Assembly (NCBI RefSeq): GCF_004564135.1
Contig: NZ_CP038255.1
Span: forward strand, 2,219,501-2,283,500
Direction: 5' to 3'
DNA: 64,000 bases
Origin: Terasakiella sp. SH-1
Lineage (GTDB): Bacteria; Pseudomonadota; Alphaproteobacteria; Rhodospirillales; Terasakiellaceae
Part shown: piece after piece, positions 1 through 7,012 of the stretch
Position numbering within the stretch: the stretch's first letter is position 1
How the letters are laid out: each line of letters begins with the position of its first letter
The notes under the pieces: generated by a model
The model's input: the letters and a program-made list of their open reading frames with translations, nothing else
The model's database searches: none
Told to the model about the DNA's origin: nothing
Translations under genes and position numbers: made by a program

Positions 1-596
1 GCATGCCCAATCACCCAATCGCCAAAGAACTGTTAGAAACCTCAGCTCGCCCCATTGCAGCGCCCAGCGCCAATAAATCGGGCCAAATCTCACCGACACA
101 CGCCGCCCATGTGGCCCAGTCCCTGCCTAACAAAGTGGATATGATCCTGGATGGTGGGGCTTGCAAAGTCGGCCTTGAATCCACCGTTGTCGATGCTTGT
201 GGGGAACGTGTTGGTTTTTTGCGCCCCGGTGGCATTTCCATTGAACAGCTTGAAGATATTGTCGGCCCACTGATCTTCCCTGATGATGCACCGGATGCGC
301 CAAAATCACCGGGGATGTTGACCAGCCATTATGCGCCGGACCTGCCCATGCGCCTGAATGCGGATCAAAAACAGGAAGGGGAAATCCTGTTGGGTTTTGG
401 CCCTGATTGTGAAGAGGCCACCCTTAATCTCAGCCCTTCAGGAAATCTTAACGAAGCGGCCGCTAATCTTTTTGCCATGATGCGGGAATTGGACCGCGAG
501 GGCTATCAGCGCATGGCTGTCTCTCCAATCCCCAATACTGGCCTTGGTCTTGCCATAAATGACCGTTTAATTAGGGCAGCAGCACCAAGAAGTTAA
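1..596 (+). CDS. Sua5/YrdC-type threonylcarbamoyl-AMP synthase, 3' part only
   Basis: The gene begins before the window, and the frame is open from the first base. The visible part has the YrdC-domain run PIAAPSANKSGQISPT and the motif GLESTVVD, followed by FLRPGGI. It then has SPGMLTSHYAP, the linker that in Sua5-type enzymes closes over the active site, and a short C-terminal domain. The family makes threonylcarbamoyl-AMP from threonine, bicarbonate and ATP in the cytoplasm, for the t6A37 modification of ANN-decoding tRNAs. The linker favours the long Sua5 form over the short TsaC form. The ATG at 3 is internal, not a start. The gap to the next gene is 22 bp, so cotranscription is likely. 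Confidence 0.9.
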   Translation, partial: MPNHPIAKELLETSARPIAAPSANKSGQISPTHAAHVAQSLPNKVDMILDGGACKVGLESTVVDACGERVGFLRPGGISIEQLEDIVGPLIFPDDAPDAPKSPGMLTSHYAPDLPMRLNADQKQEGEILLGFGPDCEEATLNLSPSGNLNEAAANLFAMMRELDREGYQRMAVSPIPNTGLGLAINDRLIRAAAPRS

Positions 597-618
597 AAAT
601 AAAGAAAGATTACGGGGA

Positions 619-2193
619 ATGGGGAAAACATCAGGGGCAATCTCAGCCGGACATCCCAAAACGGCAGAAGCAGGCGCACGCATGTTCGAAGAAGGCGGCA
701 ACGCCTTTGATGCCATCTTGGCCGCCATGTGTGCCTCTTGCGTGGTTGAACCTGTCCTGTCTTCCCTTGGCGGGGGTGGTTTTCTGCTTGCCCATGAACA
801 GGATCAAAGCCCAGTCCTTTATGATTTTTTCACCCAAACCCCAAAGCAACGCCGCACCGATTCTGAATTTTATCCCATTTTGGCGGATTTTGGCACAGTC
901 ACACAGGAATTTCACATCGGGCGAGGCTCGATTGCCACACCGGGTGTCGTAAAAGGGCTTTTTGAGGCCCATCTGGAACTTGCCAGCCTCCCCATGGACG
1001 TCATCGTCGCCCCAGCTATTGAACTCGCTCGCGACGGGGTGCACGTTAACACCATGCAGGCCCAAATTTTCGATATTGTCGAAGCCATCTTCGTCGCCTC
1101 AGAAGACAGCAAGGCCCTTTATGGAAGCGCACGCAATGACCGTGCCTTACTTGGTGAAGGTGAAATTCAGAAAAACCCGGATATGGCAAACCTGTTTGAA
1201 GCCCTTGCGAAAGAAGGAGGAGAGCTGTTTTACGAAGGCGATATTGCCCGCCTGATTGAAAATGACAGCTGGGACCACGGTGGTCATTTGAGCATGGCAG
1301 ACCTGAAAGAATACCGCGTCGAAAAACGCACCCCCTTGCGCGTAGATTATGCTCGTTCGCACTTTTATACCAACCCGGCCCCCTCAACAGGTGGCCTGCT
1401 GATTGCTTTTGCCCTGGAACTGATCAAGACAGCAGGTTTCCGCGACTTGTCTTTTGGCTCAAAAGATCATGTGGAACGGCTCAGCCAAATCATGGCCCTG
1501 ACCAACAAGGCACGTCTTGATGCCGCTCTGGTCGATGGTGTTGAACAGGCCCAACTCAAAATGTTGGATCAAGATTTCCTCCAGCTTTATCGCAAGGAAA
1601 TTTATGGTCGCCCCACTGCATTGCGTGGCACCACCCATATGAGCGCCATTGACAAGCATGGCAATGCGGCCTCCCTAACCACGTCTAACGGGGAAGGTTG
1701 CGGCCATATCCTGCCGACAACCGGAGTGATGCTCAACAACATGCTGGGCGAAGAAGACATCAACCCCCACGGGTTTAACCAATGGCCGACCGATACCCGC
1801 ATGTGTTCCATGATGTCACCAACCCTGCTGCTGCGCGACGACGGGATCAATGTGGCCTTGGGCTCTGGCGGGTCCAATCGCATTCGCACGGCTGTTTTGC
1901 AAGTACTGGTCAATCTGCTTGAATTTGGCATGAATTTGGAACAGGCCGTTGCTGCCCCACGCATGCATTTTGAACGCGGCCTGTTGAATATCGAACCGGG
2001 GTATCCGCAAGAAGCCCTGCAAACTCTAAATGAACATGTGCCGGATCATAAAGTCTGGGACAGCCCCAATCTCTTTTTCGGTGGCGTACATTCCGTGCGT
2101 GCCAATTTTAATACAGGTCGTTTTGACGGTGTCGGAGATTTCCGACGTGGCGGCGCGGCCATCATTATAGATGAACATATGGATGCATCATGA
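619..2193 (+). CDS. ggt: Gamma-glutamyltransferase (GGT family)
   Basis: The 524-residue protein has the GGT-family N-terminal pattern (GGNAFDA, LGGGGFLL) and a TTHMS motif. The first Thr, about residue 338, aligns with the autoprocessing nucleophile of E. coli GGT (TTHYS). LTTSNGEGCG and the C-terminal GSGGSNRIRTA match the substrate pocket of the small subunit. The family cleaves or transfers the gamma-glutamyl group of glutathione and related amides. No signal peptide is visible and the ORF begins directly with the catalytic fold, so a cytoplasmic enzyme is possible, whereas classical GGT is periplasmic. The start follows ACGGGGA. The stop overlaps the purU start (ATGA), so the two are probably translationally coupled. 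Confidence 0.92.
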   Translation: MGKTSGAISAGHPKTAEAGARMFEEGGNAFDAILAAMCASCVVEPVLSSLGGGGFLLAHEQDQSPVLYDFFTQTPKQRRTDSEFYPILADFGTVTQEFHIGRGSIATPGVVKGLFEAHLELASLPMDVIVAPAIELARDGVHVNTMQAQIFDIVEAIFVASEDSKALYGSARNDRALLGEGEIQKNPDMANLFEALAKEGGELFYEGDIARLIENDSWDHGGHLSMADLKEYRVEKRTPLRVDYARSHFYTNPAPSTGGLLIAFALELIKTAGFRDLSFGSKDHVERLSQIMALTNKARLDAALVDGVEQAQLKMLDQDFLQLYRKEIYGRPTALRGTTHMSAIDKHGNAASLTTSNGEGCGHILPTTGVMLNNMLGEEDINPHGFNQWPTDTRMCSMMSPTLLLRDDGINVALGSGGSNRIRTAVLQVLVNLLEFGMNLEQAVAAPRMHFERGLLNIEPGYPQEALQTLNEHVPDHKVWDSPNLFFGGVHSVRANFNTGRFDGVGDFRRGGAAIIIDEHMDAS

Positions 2194-3050
2194 GTACTGA
2201 TAAAAAATATATTCTGACGATTTCCTGCCCGGACCATTCAGGTATCGTGGCACAAGTTTCCGGCTTTTTGGCAGATCAGGATGCCTTTATTACCGAGTCT
2301 GCCCATTTTGGCGATCCGGTGTCTGACCGTTTTTTCATGCGCACGGTTTTCACCCCCGGCCCCTATACCCCGGATGCCTTTGAACTGGCGAAAAAGTTCT
2401 CCCGTGTGGCAGAACGTTTTCAAATGGTTTGGGGCATTCATGATGCCAACCGTAAACAGCGCCTGCTTCTCATGGTCTCCAAATTCGACCACTGCCTGAA
2501 CGATCTGCTTTATCGTTACCGCACAGGCGAGCTAAATGCGGAAATTCCCGCAATTGTCTCCAACCACCCGGATCTGGAAAAGCTCGCCCAATGGCATGAT
2601 ATTCCCTTCTATCACATGCCCATCAGCAAAGAGACAAAGGACGAACAGGAAGCCGACGTTTGGGACCTGATTGAAAATCTGGAAATTGATCTGGTTGTTC
2701 TGGCGCGCTACATGCAAGTACTATCACCACGCATGTGTGAAAAACTGCGCGGGCGCTGCATCAACATCCACCATTCCTTCCTGCCCAGCTTCAAAGGAGC
2801 CAATCCTTATCGTCAGGCCCATGAACGAGGTGTCAAACTGATCGGGGCAACCGCCCATTATGTCACCAGCGACCTGGATGAAGGCCCTATCATTGAACAG
2901 GCCGTTGAACGTGTTGATCATACTTACACCCCGGAAAAGCTCAAAGCCGTTGGTCGTGATATTGAAAATGGTGTGTTGTCACGAGCTGTACGTGCACATG
3001 TGGAACATCGTGTTTTGATGAACGGCATAAAAACCGTGGTTTTAAAATAA
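2190..3050 (+). CDS. purU: Formyltetrahydrofolate deformylase
   Basis: The 286-residue protein has an N-terminal ACT domain (about residues 7-75, starting with LTISCPDHSGIVAQVSGFL) and a C-terminal formyltransferase fold. Diagnostic stretches are AIVSNHPDLE, INIHHSFLPSFKGANPY and GATAHYVTSDLDEGPIIEQ, which carry the catalytic Asn, His and Asp of this hydrolase family. It hydrolyses 10-formyl-THF to THF and formate, which balances one-carbon pools and supplies formate to PurT. It overlaps ggt by four bases. Length and motifs are standard. Confidence 0.95.
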   Translation: MSTDKKYILTISCPDHSGIVAQVSGFLADQDAFITESAHFGDPVSDRFFMRTVFTPGPYTPDAFELAKKFSRVAERFQMVWGIHDANRKQRLLLMVSKFDHCLNDLLYRYRTGELNAEIPAIVSNHPDLEKLAQWHDIPFYHMPISKETKDEQEADVWDLIENLEIDLVVLARYMQVLSPRMCEKLRGRCINIHHSFLPSFKGANPYRQAHERGVKLIGATAHYVTSDLDEGPIIEQAVERVDHTYTPEKLKAVGRDIENGVLSRAVRAHVEHRVLMNGIKTVVLK

Positions 3051-3091
3051 GGAAATTTAATAGGTGAATTCACCGATTCACGCTCCTTATT
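3046..3091. repeat. Inverted repeat after purU enclosing a perfect 12-bp palindrome
   Basis: AATAAGGA (3046-3053) pairs with TCCTTATT (3084-3091), and between them lies GGTGAATTCACC (3063-3074). It starts on the purU stop codon. There is no T-tract, so a rho-independent terminator is not clear-cut. It could be an mRNA-end stabilising structure. Confidence 0.45.
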
Positions 3092-3113
3092 AACTTCATC
3101 TGCAGTTTATTTA

Positions 3114-3149
3114 AATCGCCTCCGAATCATTTTTGATTCGGAGGCGATT
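3114..3149. repeat. Perfect 16-bp inverted repeat with a TTTT loop
   Basis: AATCGCCTCCGAATCA (3114-3129) and its exact complement (3134-3149) enclose four T. This is an unusually strong hairpin in the purU-crp gap. No U-tract follows, so its role as a terminator is uncertain. The remaining intergenic bases hold only the palindrome at 3187. Confidence 0.55.
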
Positions 3150-3186
3150 CAATCTTGGCCTTGCACTCCATAAAAATTCAGCGCAC

Positions 3187-3220
3187 AATTATAGTTAAAT
3201 CAATTGGTTCAACTATAATT
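3187..3220. promoter_or_regulatory. 34-bp near-perfect palindrome upstream of the CRP-like gene (candidate operator)
   Basis: AATTATAGTT (3187-3196) and AACTATAATT (3211-3220) are exact complements. The 14 bases between them are also nearly palindromic, with only two base pairs out of 17 mismatched over the whole site. It lies 90 bp before the start codon of the CRP-family gene and is the obvious candidate for a dimer-binding operator. It does not match the TGTGA-N6-TCACA motif found downstream of that gene, so a different regulator is likely. Confidence 0.45.
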
Positions 3221-3310
3221 CTTTGATTTTACGCAAATACGTCGTCGCAACTTTAATCAAAACTACTCGGGATTTGCGATACAATATGTTCCCAGAACAG
3301 GACGAAAAGA

Positions 3311-4000
3311 ATGACCCTGCAATCACTCGAAAACATCAATTTGTTAGATGGTCTTTCAACGGAAATTATTGAAGAACTCAATAAGCAATGTCGCTGGAAA
3401 TGGTATGATGACCATGAACAGATTATTGATCGCCAGGCTGAAAGCACCGATGTCTTTTTTATCGTACAGGGCCGTGTGCGTATTGTGATTTACACCGTCG
3501 GGGGTAAAGAAATCACACTGGATGATTTTACCGAAGGCAAACAGTTTGGCGAAATGGCCGCCATTGATGGCCTGCCCCGTTCTGCCAGCGTAATGGCCAT
3601 GGACAAATCCCTGCTGGCCGCCATGCCCCAGTCACGTTTCATGAGCCTTCTGACCGGACACCCGATTGTGGCAGAACGTGTTTTAAAGAATATGGCCCAT
3701 ATCATCCGTATTTCAAATGAACGCATCATGGATCTTTCCACCTTAGGGGCAGCCAACCGGGTTCACGCCGAAATCCTGCGCCAAGCCCGCGATAATATGA
3801 CCGATGAAGACGAGGCTTTTATCTCCCCCATTCCCATTCATTCCGATATCGGATCGCGCATCAGTTCCACCCGCGAAACAGTTGCCCGCGTGATGAATGA
3901 TCTGGCGCGCAAAGGCTTTGTGGAACGCAAAAAAAATGGCCTTGTGGTACGAAATGTTGAACAACTCAGCCAAATGGTCGAAGAAGTCCGAGGCGATTAA
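3311..4000 (+). CDS. CRP/FNR-family transcription regulator, CRP-like specificity
   Basis: The 229-residue protein has a cyclic-nucleotide-binding fold (about residues 8-125) and a C-terminal winged helix (about 145-225). The phosphate-binding cassette FGE (79-81) ... RSASV (90-94) keeps the Glu and Arg-Ser that bind cAMP in E. coli CRP. The recognition helix reads STRETVARV. Its Arg188, Glu189 and Arg193 align with CRP Arg180, Glu181 and Arg185, which read TGTGA. There is no FNR-type N-terminal cysteine cluster. The start ATG follows GGACGAAAAGA. Two TGTGA-N6-TCACA sites lie just downstream, so the small-RNA genes there are plausible targets (inference). Confidence 0.88.
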   Translation: MTLQSLENINLLDGLSTEIIEELNKQCRWKWYDDHEQIIDRQAESTDVFFIVQGRVRIVIYTVGGKEITLDDFTEGKQFGEMAAIDGLPRSASVMAMDKSLLAAMPQSRFMSLLTGHPIVAERVLKNMAHIIRISNERIMDLSTLGAANRVHAEILRQARDNMTDEDEAFISPIPIHSDIGSRISSTRETVARVMNDLARKGFVERKKNGLVVRNVEQLSQMVEEVRGD

Positions 4001-4007
4001 GCTGGAC

Positions 4008-4023
4008 TGTGACCCACATCACA
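4008..4023. promoter_or_regulatory. CRP-type site 1 (TGTGA-N6-TCACA)
   Basis: The sequence TGTGACCCACATCACA has both CRP half-sites, with an extra C...G pair outside. It is 8 bp after the stop codon of the CRP-like gene. A candidate -10 (CTATAT, 4049-4054) lies about 34 bp from the site centre, roughly where an activator would sit. Confidence 0.6.
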
Positions 4024-4059
4024 GACCTTTAAATTCGATTAAGACATCCTATATCTATT

Positions 4060-4187
4060 GAAGAAACAAGTTTACAGCAACGTCCTCTACCCAAAGGACA
4101 ATCGAGAGCAGTTGGAAGCTTGGTTTCTCAATAGAACTTTTTCATTCCCGAGACTTGAGCCACACCACCCGCGTGTGGCTTTTTTTA
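4060..4187 (+). ncRNA. Putative CRP-controlled small RNA 1
   Basis: A CRP-type site, a -10-like CTATAT and a strong terminator bracket about 125 bases that contain no convincing gene. The inferred transcript includes a small hairpin (GTCCT/AGGAC around 4082-4100) that exposes a C-rich loop (CTACCC), the kind of element many small RNAs use to pair with ribosome-binding sites. An ORF can be read from about 4058, but it has no ribosome-binding site and runs through the terminator. The transcription start is estimated and no RNA family was recognised. Confidence 0.45.
4158..4187 (+). terminator. Rho-independent terminator of small RNA 1
   Basis: AGCCACAC (4158-4165) pairs exactly with GTGTGGCT (4173-4180) around a 7-base loop, followed by a run of T. 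Confidence 0.85.
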
Positions 4188-4215
4188 TGTATATATACGT
4201 AAAAAACCCATATCC

Positions 4216-4231
4216 TGTGATCAGCATCACA
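4216..4231. promoter_or_regulatory. CRP-type site 2 (TGTGAT-N4-ATCACA)
   Basis: The sequence TGTGATCAGCATCACA is an exact CRP consensus palindrome flanked by C...G. A -10-like TGATAC (4255-4260) lies about 32 bp from its centre. The arrangement repeats that of site 1, 208 bp upstream. Confidence 0.65.
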
Positions 4232-4329
4232 GTCATCCCCCGCTTTTTTATGCATGATACAAACATAGCCGGGGCTGGTGGATCACTGATGTGGTCATAA
4301 CGCGGCTATTACCTTCACCAGCCCGCTCG

Positions 4330-4350
4330 TTATCCCTCAAGAGTATACTT
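4330..4350 (+). repeat. Left attachment-site repeat (attL core)
   Basis: This 21-bp block (TATCCCTCAAG then a variable base then GTATACTT, with one leading T) recurs in the same orientation at 11818-11838 with a single difference. Each copy is immediately followed by a terminator hairpin, but the two hairpins differ in sequence. That is the pattern expected when an element recombines into the 3' end of a gene and brings its own terminator. Confidence 0.7.
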
Positions 4351-4385
4351 GACCCCTAAAACTTTGTTTTTAGGGGTCTTTTTTT
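4351..4385 (+). terminator. Terminator of small RNA 2 (probably element-derived)
   Basis: GACCCCTAAAA (4351-4361) pairs with TTTTAGGGGTC (4368-4378), then seven T follow. It sits directly after the attL core. The equivalent position at the right end has a different stem, which may be the original terminator. Confidence 0.85.
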
Positions 4386-4396
4386 ACTTTAATACG

Positions 4397-4416
4397 ATAG
4401 TGGTTTAATAATGGTC
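4397..4416 (+). repeat. Candidate integrase arm site, left
   Basis: ATAGTGGTTTAATAATGGTC recurs at 11737-11756 in the same orientation with one difference. Both copies are inside the element, 40-60 bp from the core repeats, where arm-type integrase sites are found. Confidence 0.5.
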
Positions 4417-4442
4417 TTTATTTCCAATAAAAAAGAAGACGA

Positions 4443-5303
4443 TTAAGCTGGATATTTCCACGAAAGAATATCTTGATGATTCTCACCTGACGGCAAAAGT
4501 GTTTCCTTCGTTTTGTCATGGAGATGAATTCTCATTACTTTAGGAGCATTCCTACCATATTCTTTTTGAAGAATTTTTCCGTGAATTCCCAAATCTTCAG
4601 CTAATAGATTGCTATAAAATATACAATCATCCGTCAGTTCTTGAATACTCTTCATGACATTTGGATAGCTCTCATCAGTGTTGCCCTCAGCGTCTACTAA
4701 TCCAAAATAGAATGCAGACAGTGCCAAGTCCTGAAGTTGTTGTGCCTTAGCATTGTTAATTAGCTGATTCCGGTGGAGTATAGAGGTATGCAGGCTATGG
4801 ATGGTCTGCTGAAGTGTTATTAAACAATGAAGAGGGCGACCGACTATTGTGAGCTTCTCATACAACTGACTGTGCAGTTCAAAAGAGGTATTAAGTGGAG
4901 GTGTCAAAAAACGAAAATCTGCCTCAAACTCAAAAACTGGGTTCCCACCATCAGCAACAGCATTGTGGTGGGCATCTAATTGTTCACTTGCTCTTGCATA
5001 ATTTGTAGTTATTGGATTCACCAACTGGTCTTTGAAAGTGCAATACGTATTAGTGACTCCAAACGCCATCCCAATAGCAGCATTCGTATTTTGAATTTCT
5101 TTTTTCAATTCCTTCTTTTTATCTCTATTGTTTAGCCACCAAGCTGCCCCCAGAGCCCCGCCTGCGGAACCTATTGCCGCAACAGCAATGTTAGATTCCA
5201 ATGTTGCAATTTTGCCAACGAACTCCCAAAGGAACATACAAATTTTATAGAAGGCCGTATTTAACCAGTCCAATTCCTTACCATTTACTTCCATGCCACT
5301 CAC
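4443..5303 (-). CDS. Membrane-anchored protein of unknown function, second gene of the HEPN-like operon
   Basis: The product has 286 residues from a GTG start. The start overlaps the stop of the upstream gene (GTGA, 5300-5303), so translation is probably coupled. A hydrophobic, glycine/alanine-rich segment at about residues 36-55 (NIAVAAIGSAGGALGAAWWL) could be a membrane helix. It is followed by a very basic stretch (NNRDKKKELKKEIQN) that would be cytoplasmic. The rest is mostly helical, soluble and unrecognised. By position it is the partner of the HEPN-like gene in a divergent defence-like block. A membrane effector role is possible but not shown by the sequence. Confidence 0.75.
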   Translation of the reverse strand: MSGMEVNGKELDWLNTAFYKICMFLWEFVGKIATLESNIAVAAIGSAGGALGAAWWLNNRDKKKELKKEIQNTNAAIGMAFGVTNTYCTFKDQLVNPITTNYARASEQLDAHHNAVADGGNPVFEFEADFRFLTPPLNTSFELHSQLYEKLTIVGRPLHCLITLQQTIHSLHTSILHRNQLINNAKAQQLQDLALSAFYFGLVDAEGNTDESYPNVMKSIQELTDDCIFYSNLLAEDLGIHGKILQKEYGRNAPKVMRIHLHDKTKETLLPSGENHQDILSWKYPA

Positions 5304-5998
5304 GTTCCATATTTTTCCTCATATTCCTTTTGCATTTTCTGTAGTTCAGAAATATCTGCCTTGTGATAATTTTTTACAATATTATCAAGCCAGTTGTGGA
5401 AATCCAAAATCTTATCATGATAGTCCTCTACTATCTTACTGAATGAAAAGTTCTCTTCTTGCTTCGTCAAAAAACACTTTGCCGGCTTTGTCCATTTATC
5501 CCACTCAAGCAATCGCTCTTTCTGCAGATTAATACCACTCTCAATACCTTGCTCTGCATGAACACGTAGAAACCGCTCTGTGCTCGGTAGACCTTTGTGG
5601 AGCATATAATTCCGCAAATCGTTTATGAATTTGGAAAGCTCATCGGTTTCAAATTCGGACTTCACTTTTTTATTATAGAGTTTGGATACCTTGGTGTTTG
5701 GATAATGTTGAGATACCCATGCACGCGTATGGTCAACAAGGGTTTTGGCACCAGCAAGAAAATTATGGAAAAGTCTGTGCACTTCTCTATGGACTTGATT
5801 GTCAGCTTCTCTGTTTTCTTCAGTCATTAATTTTAGTGCAACATCGGTGTTCTCAACCAACTTCAAAGCTTCGTTTAATTCGCGGTAGTTTCCAAGAAAA
5901 ATATTCACGCTGAAAGACCGAGTGTGCAATCGATTAATTACTGCCATCCCTTCTGACTCATGCATTTGCGAAAATAGGTCGTATCCGTTGTCGGTCAT
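5300..5998 (-). CDS. HEPN-like protein, first gene of the leftward operon
   Basis: The 232-residue soluble protein is predominantly helical. Residues 127-137 read DLRNYMLHKGL. Arg129-Asn130-x3-His134 fits the Rx4-6H motif, with a polar residue after Arg, that marks catalytic HEPN RNase domains. An earlier helix (FLAGAKTLVDHTRAW, 80-94) is the type that pairs with it. HEPN proteins are common as toxins or abortive-infection RNases. The assignment is my motif reading, not a database hit. The C-terminus is charged and coiled-coil-like. The start ATG follows AGGTGAG. The intergenic region to the divergent AbiTii gene is 98 bp and must hold both promoters. Confidence 0.75.
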   Translation of the reverse strand: MTDNGYDLFSQMHESEGMAVINRLHTRSFSVNIFLGNYRELNEALKLVENTDVALKLMTEENREADNQVHREVHRLFHNFLAGAKTLVDHTRAWVSQHYPNTKVSKLYNKKVKSEFETDELSKFINDLRNYMLHKGLPSTERFLRVHAEQGIESGINLQKERLLEWDKWTKPAKCFLTKQEENFSFSKIVEDYHDKILDFHNWLDNIVKNYHKADISELQKMQKEYEEKYGT

Positions 5999-6096
5999 GT
6001 CAAACTCACCTGAAATTTGGTCGTAGATATTTTTCTTGTTTAAGTTGCTTATATCTAATTTAATAACGTTAAATGGAATGTGTTGGAAGCAAGATT

Positions 6097-7005
6097 ATGA
6101 GCCTTATTGACCAAATAATTGAACAATCAGTTGATGATAGTGTTCGTTTACCTGTCATTCTGAGGAAATGCTTGGTGGTGGCAGCAAAGTTAAAGAATGA
6201 GCGTCTGAAAGAATGGGCAAGCTCTGAATTAAACGGTTATCCGAATGCTGAAAATTTACCAGAATACAGAACGGCAAGTATCCAAGCTAAAGGCATCTTT
6301 TTAGGACCGCTGCAAGGGCAACTGAATAATCAACCTCTAACATCTTGGGTATTGGAGGAAGAGCATCGTTGGTGGGCGACTACCGCCCATTTTACCGATG
6401 GTGTTGCTGCTTATGAACAATTAACCAGTGACATCAAAGAAGAACGTTTGAAGTTAGATTGGCCTGCAGATTTAATAGCTTATTACCAAACAAAATTTAT
6501 TGATGGTTGGGTGTTGAACCAAGCATGGCAAGACATTCCACCTGTCAGTTTGATTCATTTAGTTGATACAGTCCGAAATCGTGTTCTTGAGTTTGCTCTC
6601 GATATTAAAAATGAAATGGGGGATGAAGATATTGAACTTACCCAAATCAAGACGGAGCATGTAGAAACCGCCGTGCAGACGATTATTTACGGCGGAAACA
6701 ACATTATCGCCGACAATATTGGTGACAACCTTCAACAAGCAAATGAGACGATAGTTCTTCAAGGCAATTTCGATACTTTGAAAAATAAGCTGAGTGAAAT
6801 CGGGGTCAGCGATGAGCAAATCAATGAACTCAGCAATGCGATTGATGCCGACGCAGGAAAAGAAGACGACCAAGTTATCGGGAAACAAGCATCCAGTTGG
6901 TTGACGAAGACGCTATTAACGGCTGGAAAAGAAGGTGGGAAAATCGCAGGTGAAGCGGCTCGGACACTAATAACTCAAGCAGTTTTGTCATATTTTGGAG
7001 AATGA
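6097..7005 (+). CDS. AbiTii-domain protein (candidate antiphage component)
   Basis: The 302-residue product opens with SLIDQIIEQSVDDSVRL, then LRKCLVVAAKLKNERLKEWASSELNGYP. This matches my recollection of the AbiTii domain named after the abortive-infection protein. An ATG at 6073 is in frame, but the family begins with MSLI and GGAAG precedes the 6097 ATG. The C-terminal third (from about residue 195) has a low-complexity IIYGGNNIIADNIGDNLQQ stretch. A small helical module (GVSDEQINELSNAI) follows, then a glycine/alanine-rich amphipathic tail ending ITQAVLSYFGE. Such tails recur in proteins of bacterial immune and toxin loci and could insert into a membrane (inference). The cyclase-like gene follows within 7 bp. 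Confidence 0.8.
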   Translation: MSLIDQIIEQSVDDSVRLPVILRKCLVVAAKLKNERLKEWASSELNGYPNAENLPEYRTASIQAKGIFLGPLQGQLNNQPLTSWVLEEEHRWWATTAHFTDGVAAYEQLTSDIKEERLKLDWPADLIAYYQTKFIDGWVLNQAWQDIPPVSLIHLVDTVRNRVLEFALDIKNEMGDEDIELTQIKTEHVETAVQTIIYGGNNIIADNIGDNLQQANETIVLQGNFDTLKNKLSEIGVSDEQINELSNAIDADAGKEDDQVIGKQASSWLTKTLLTAGKEGGKIAGEAARTLITQAVLSYFGE

Positions 7006-7012
7006 ATTACAG

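Larger units (their letters stand above)
4266..4385 (+). ncRNA. Putative CRP-controlled small RNA 2; integration target of the 4.3-11.8 kb element
   Basis: After CRP-type site 2 comes a region with a strong stem, GGGCTGGTG (4272-4280) with CACCAGCCC (4316-4324). A short single-stranded stretch containing TATCCCTCAAG follows, then a terminator. No start codon with a ribosome-binding site is visible. The last unpaired stretch (4330-4350) recurs at 11818-11838 beside a different terminator. This indicates that a mobile element entered here and replaced the 3' end. The RNA is probably still made with the element-supplied terminator. Start position and family are unknown. Confidence 0.45.

Noticed and set aside
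4058-4300. 80-codon ORF over the two putative small RNAs
   Set aside because: It has no ribosome-binding site, runs through a strong terminator and both regulatory sites, and its composition is not protein-like.
4330-4385. tmRNA or tRNA 3' end as integration target
   Set aside because: There is no CCA end, T-loop or tag frame; the sequence before it is a stem with a CRP-type promoter, not a tRNA-like fold.
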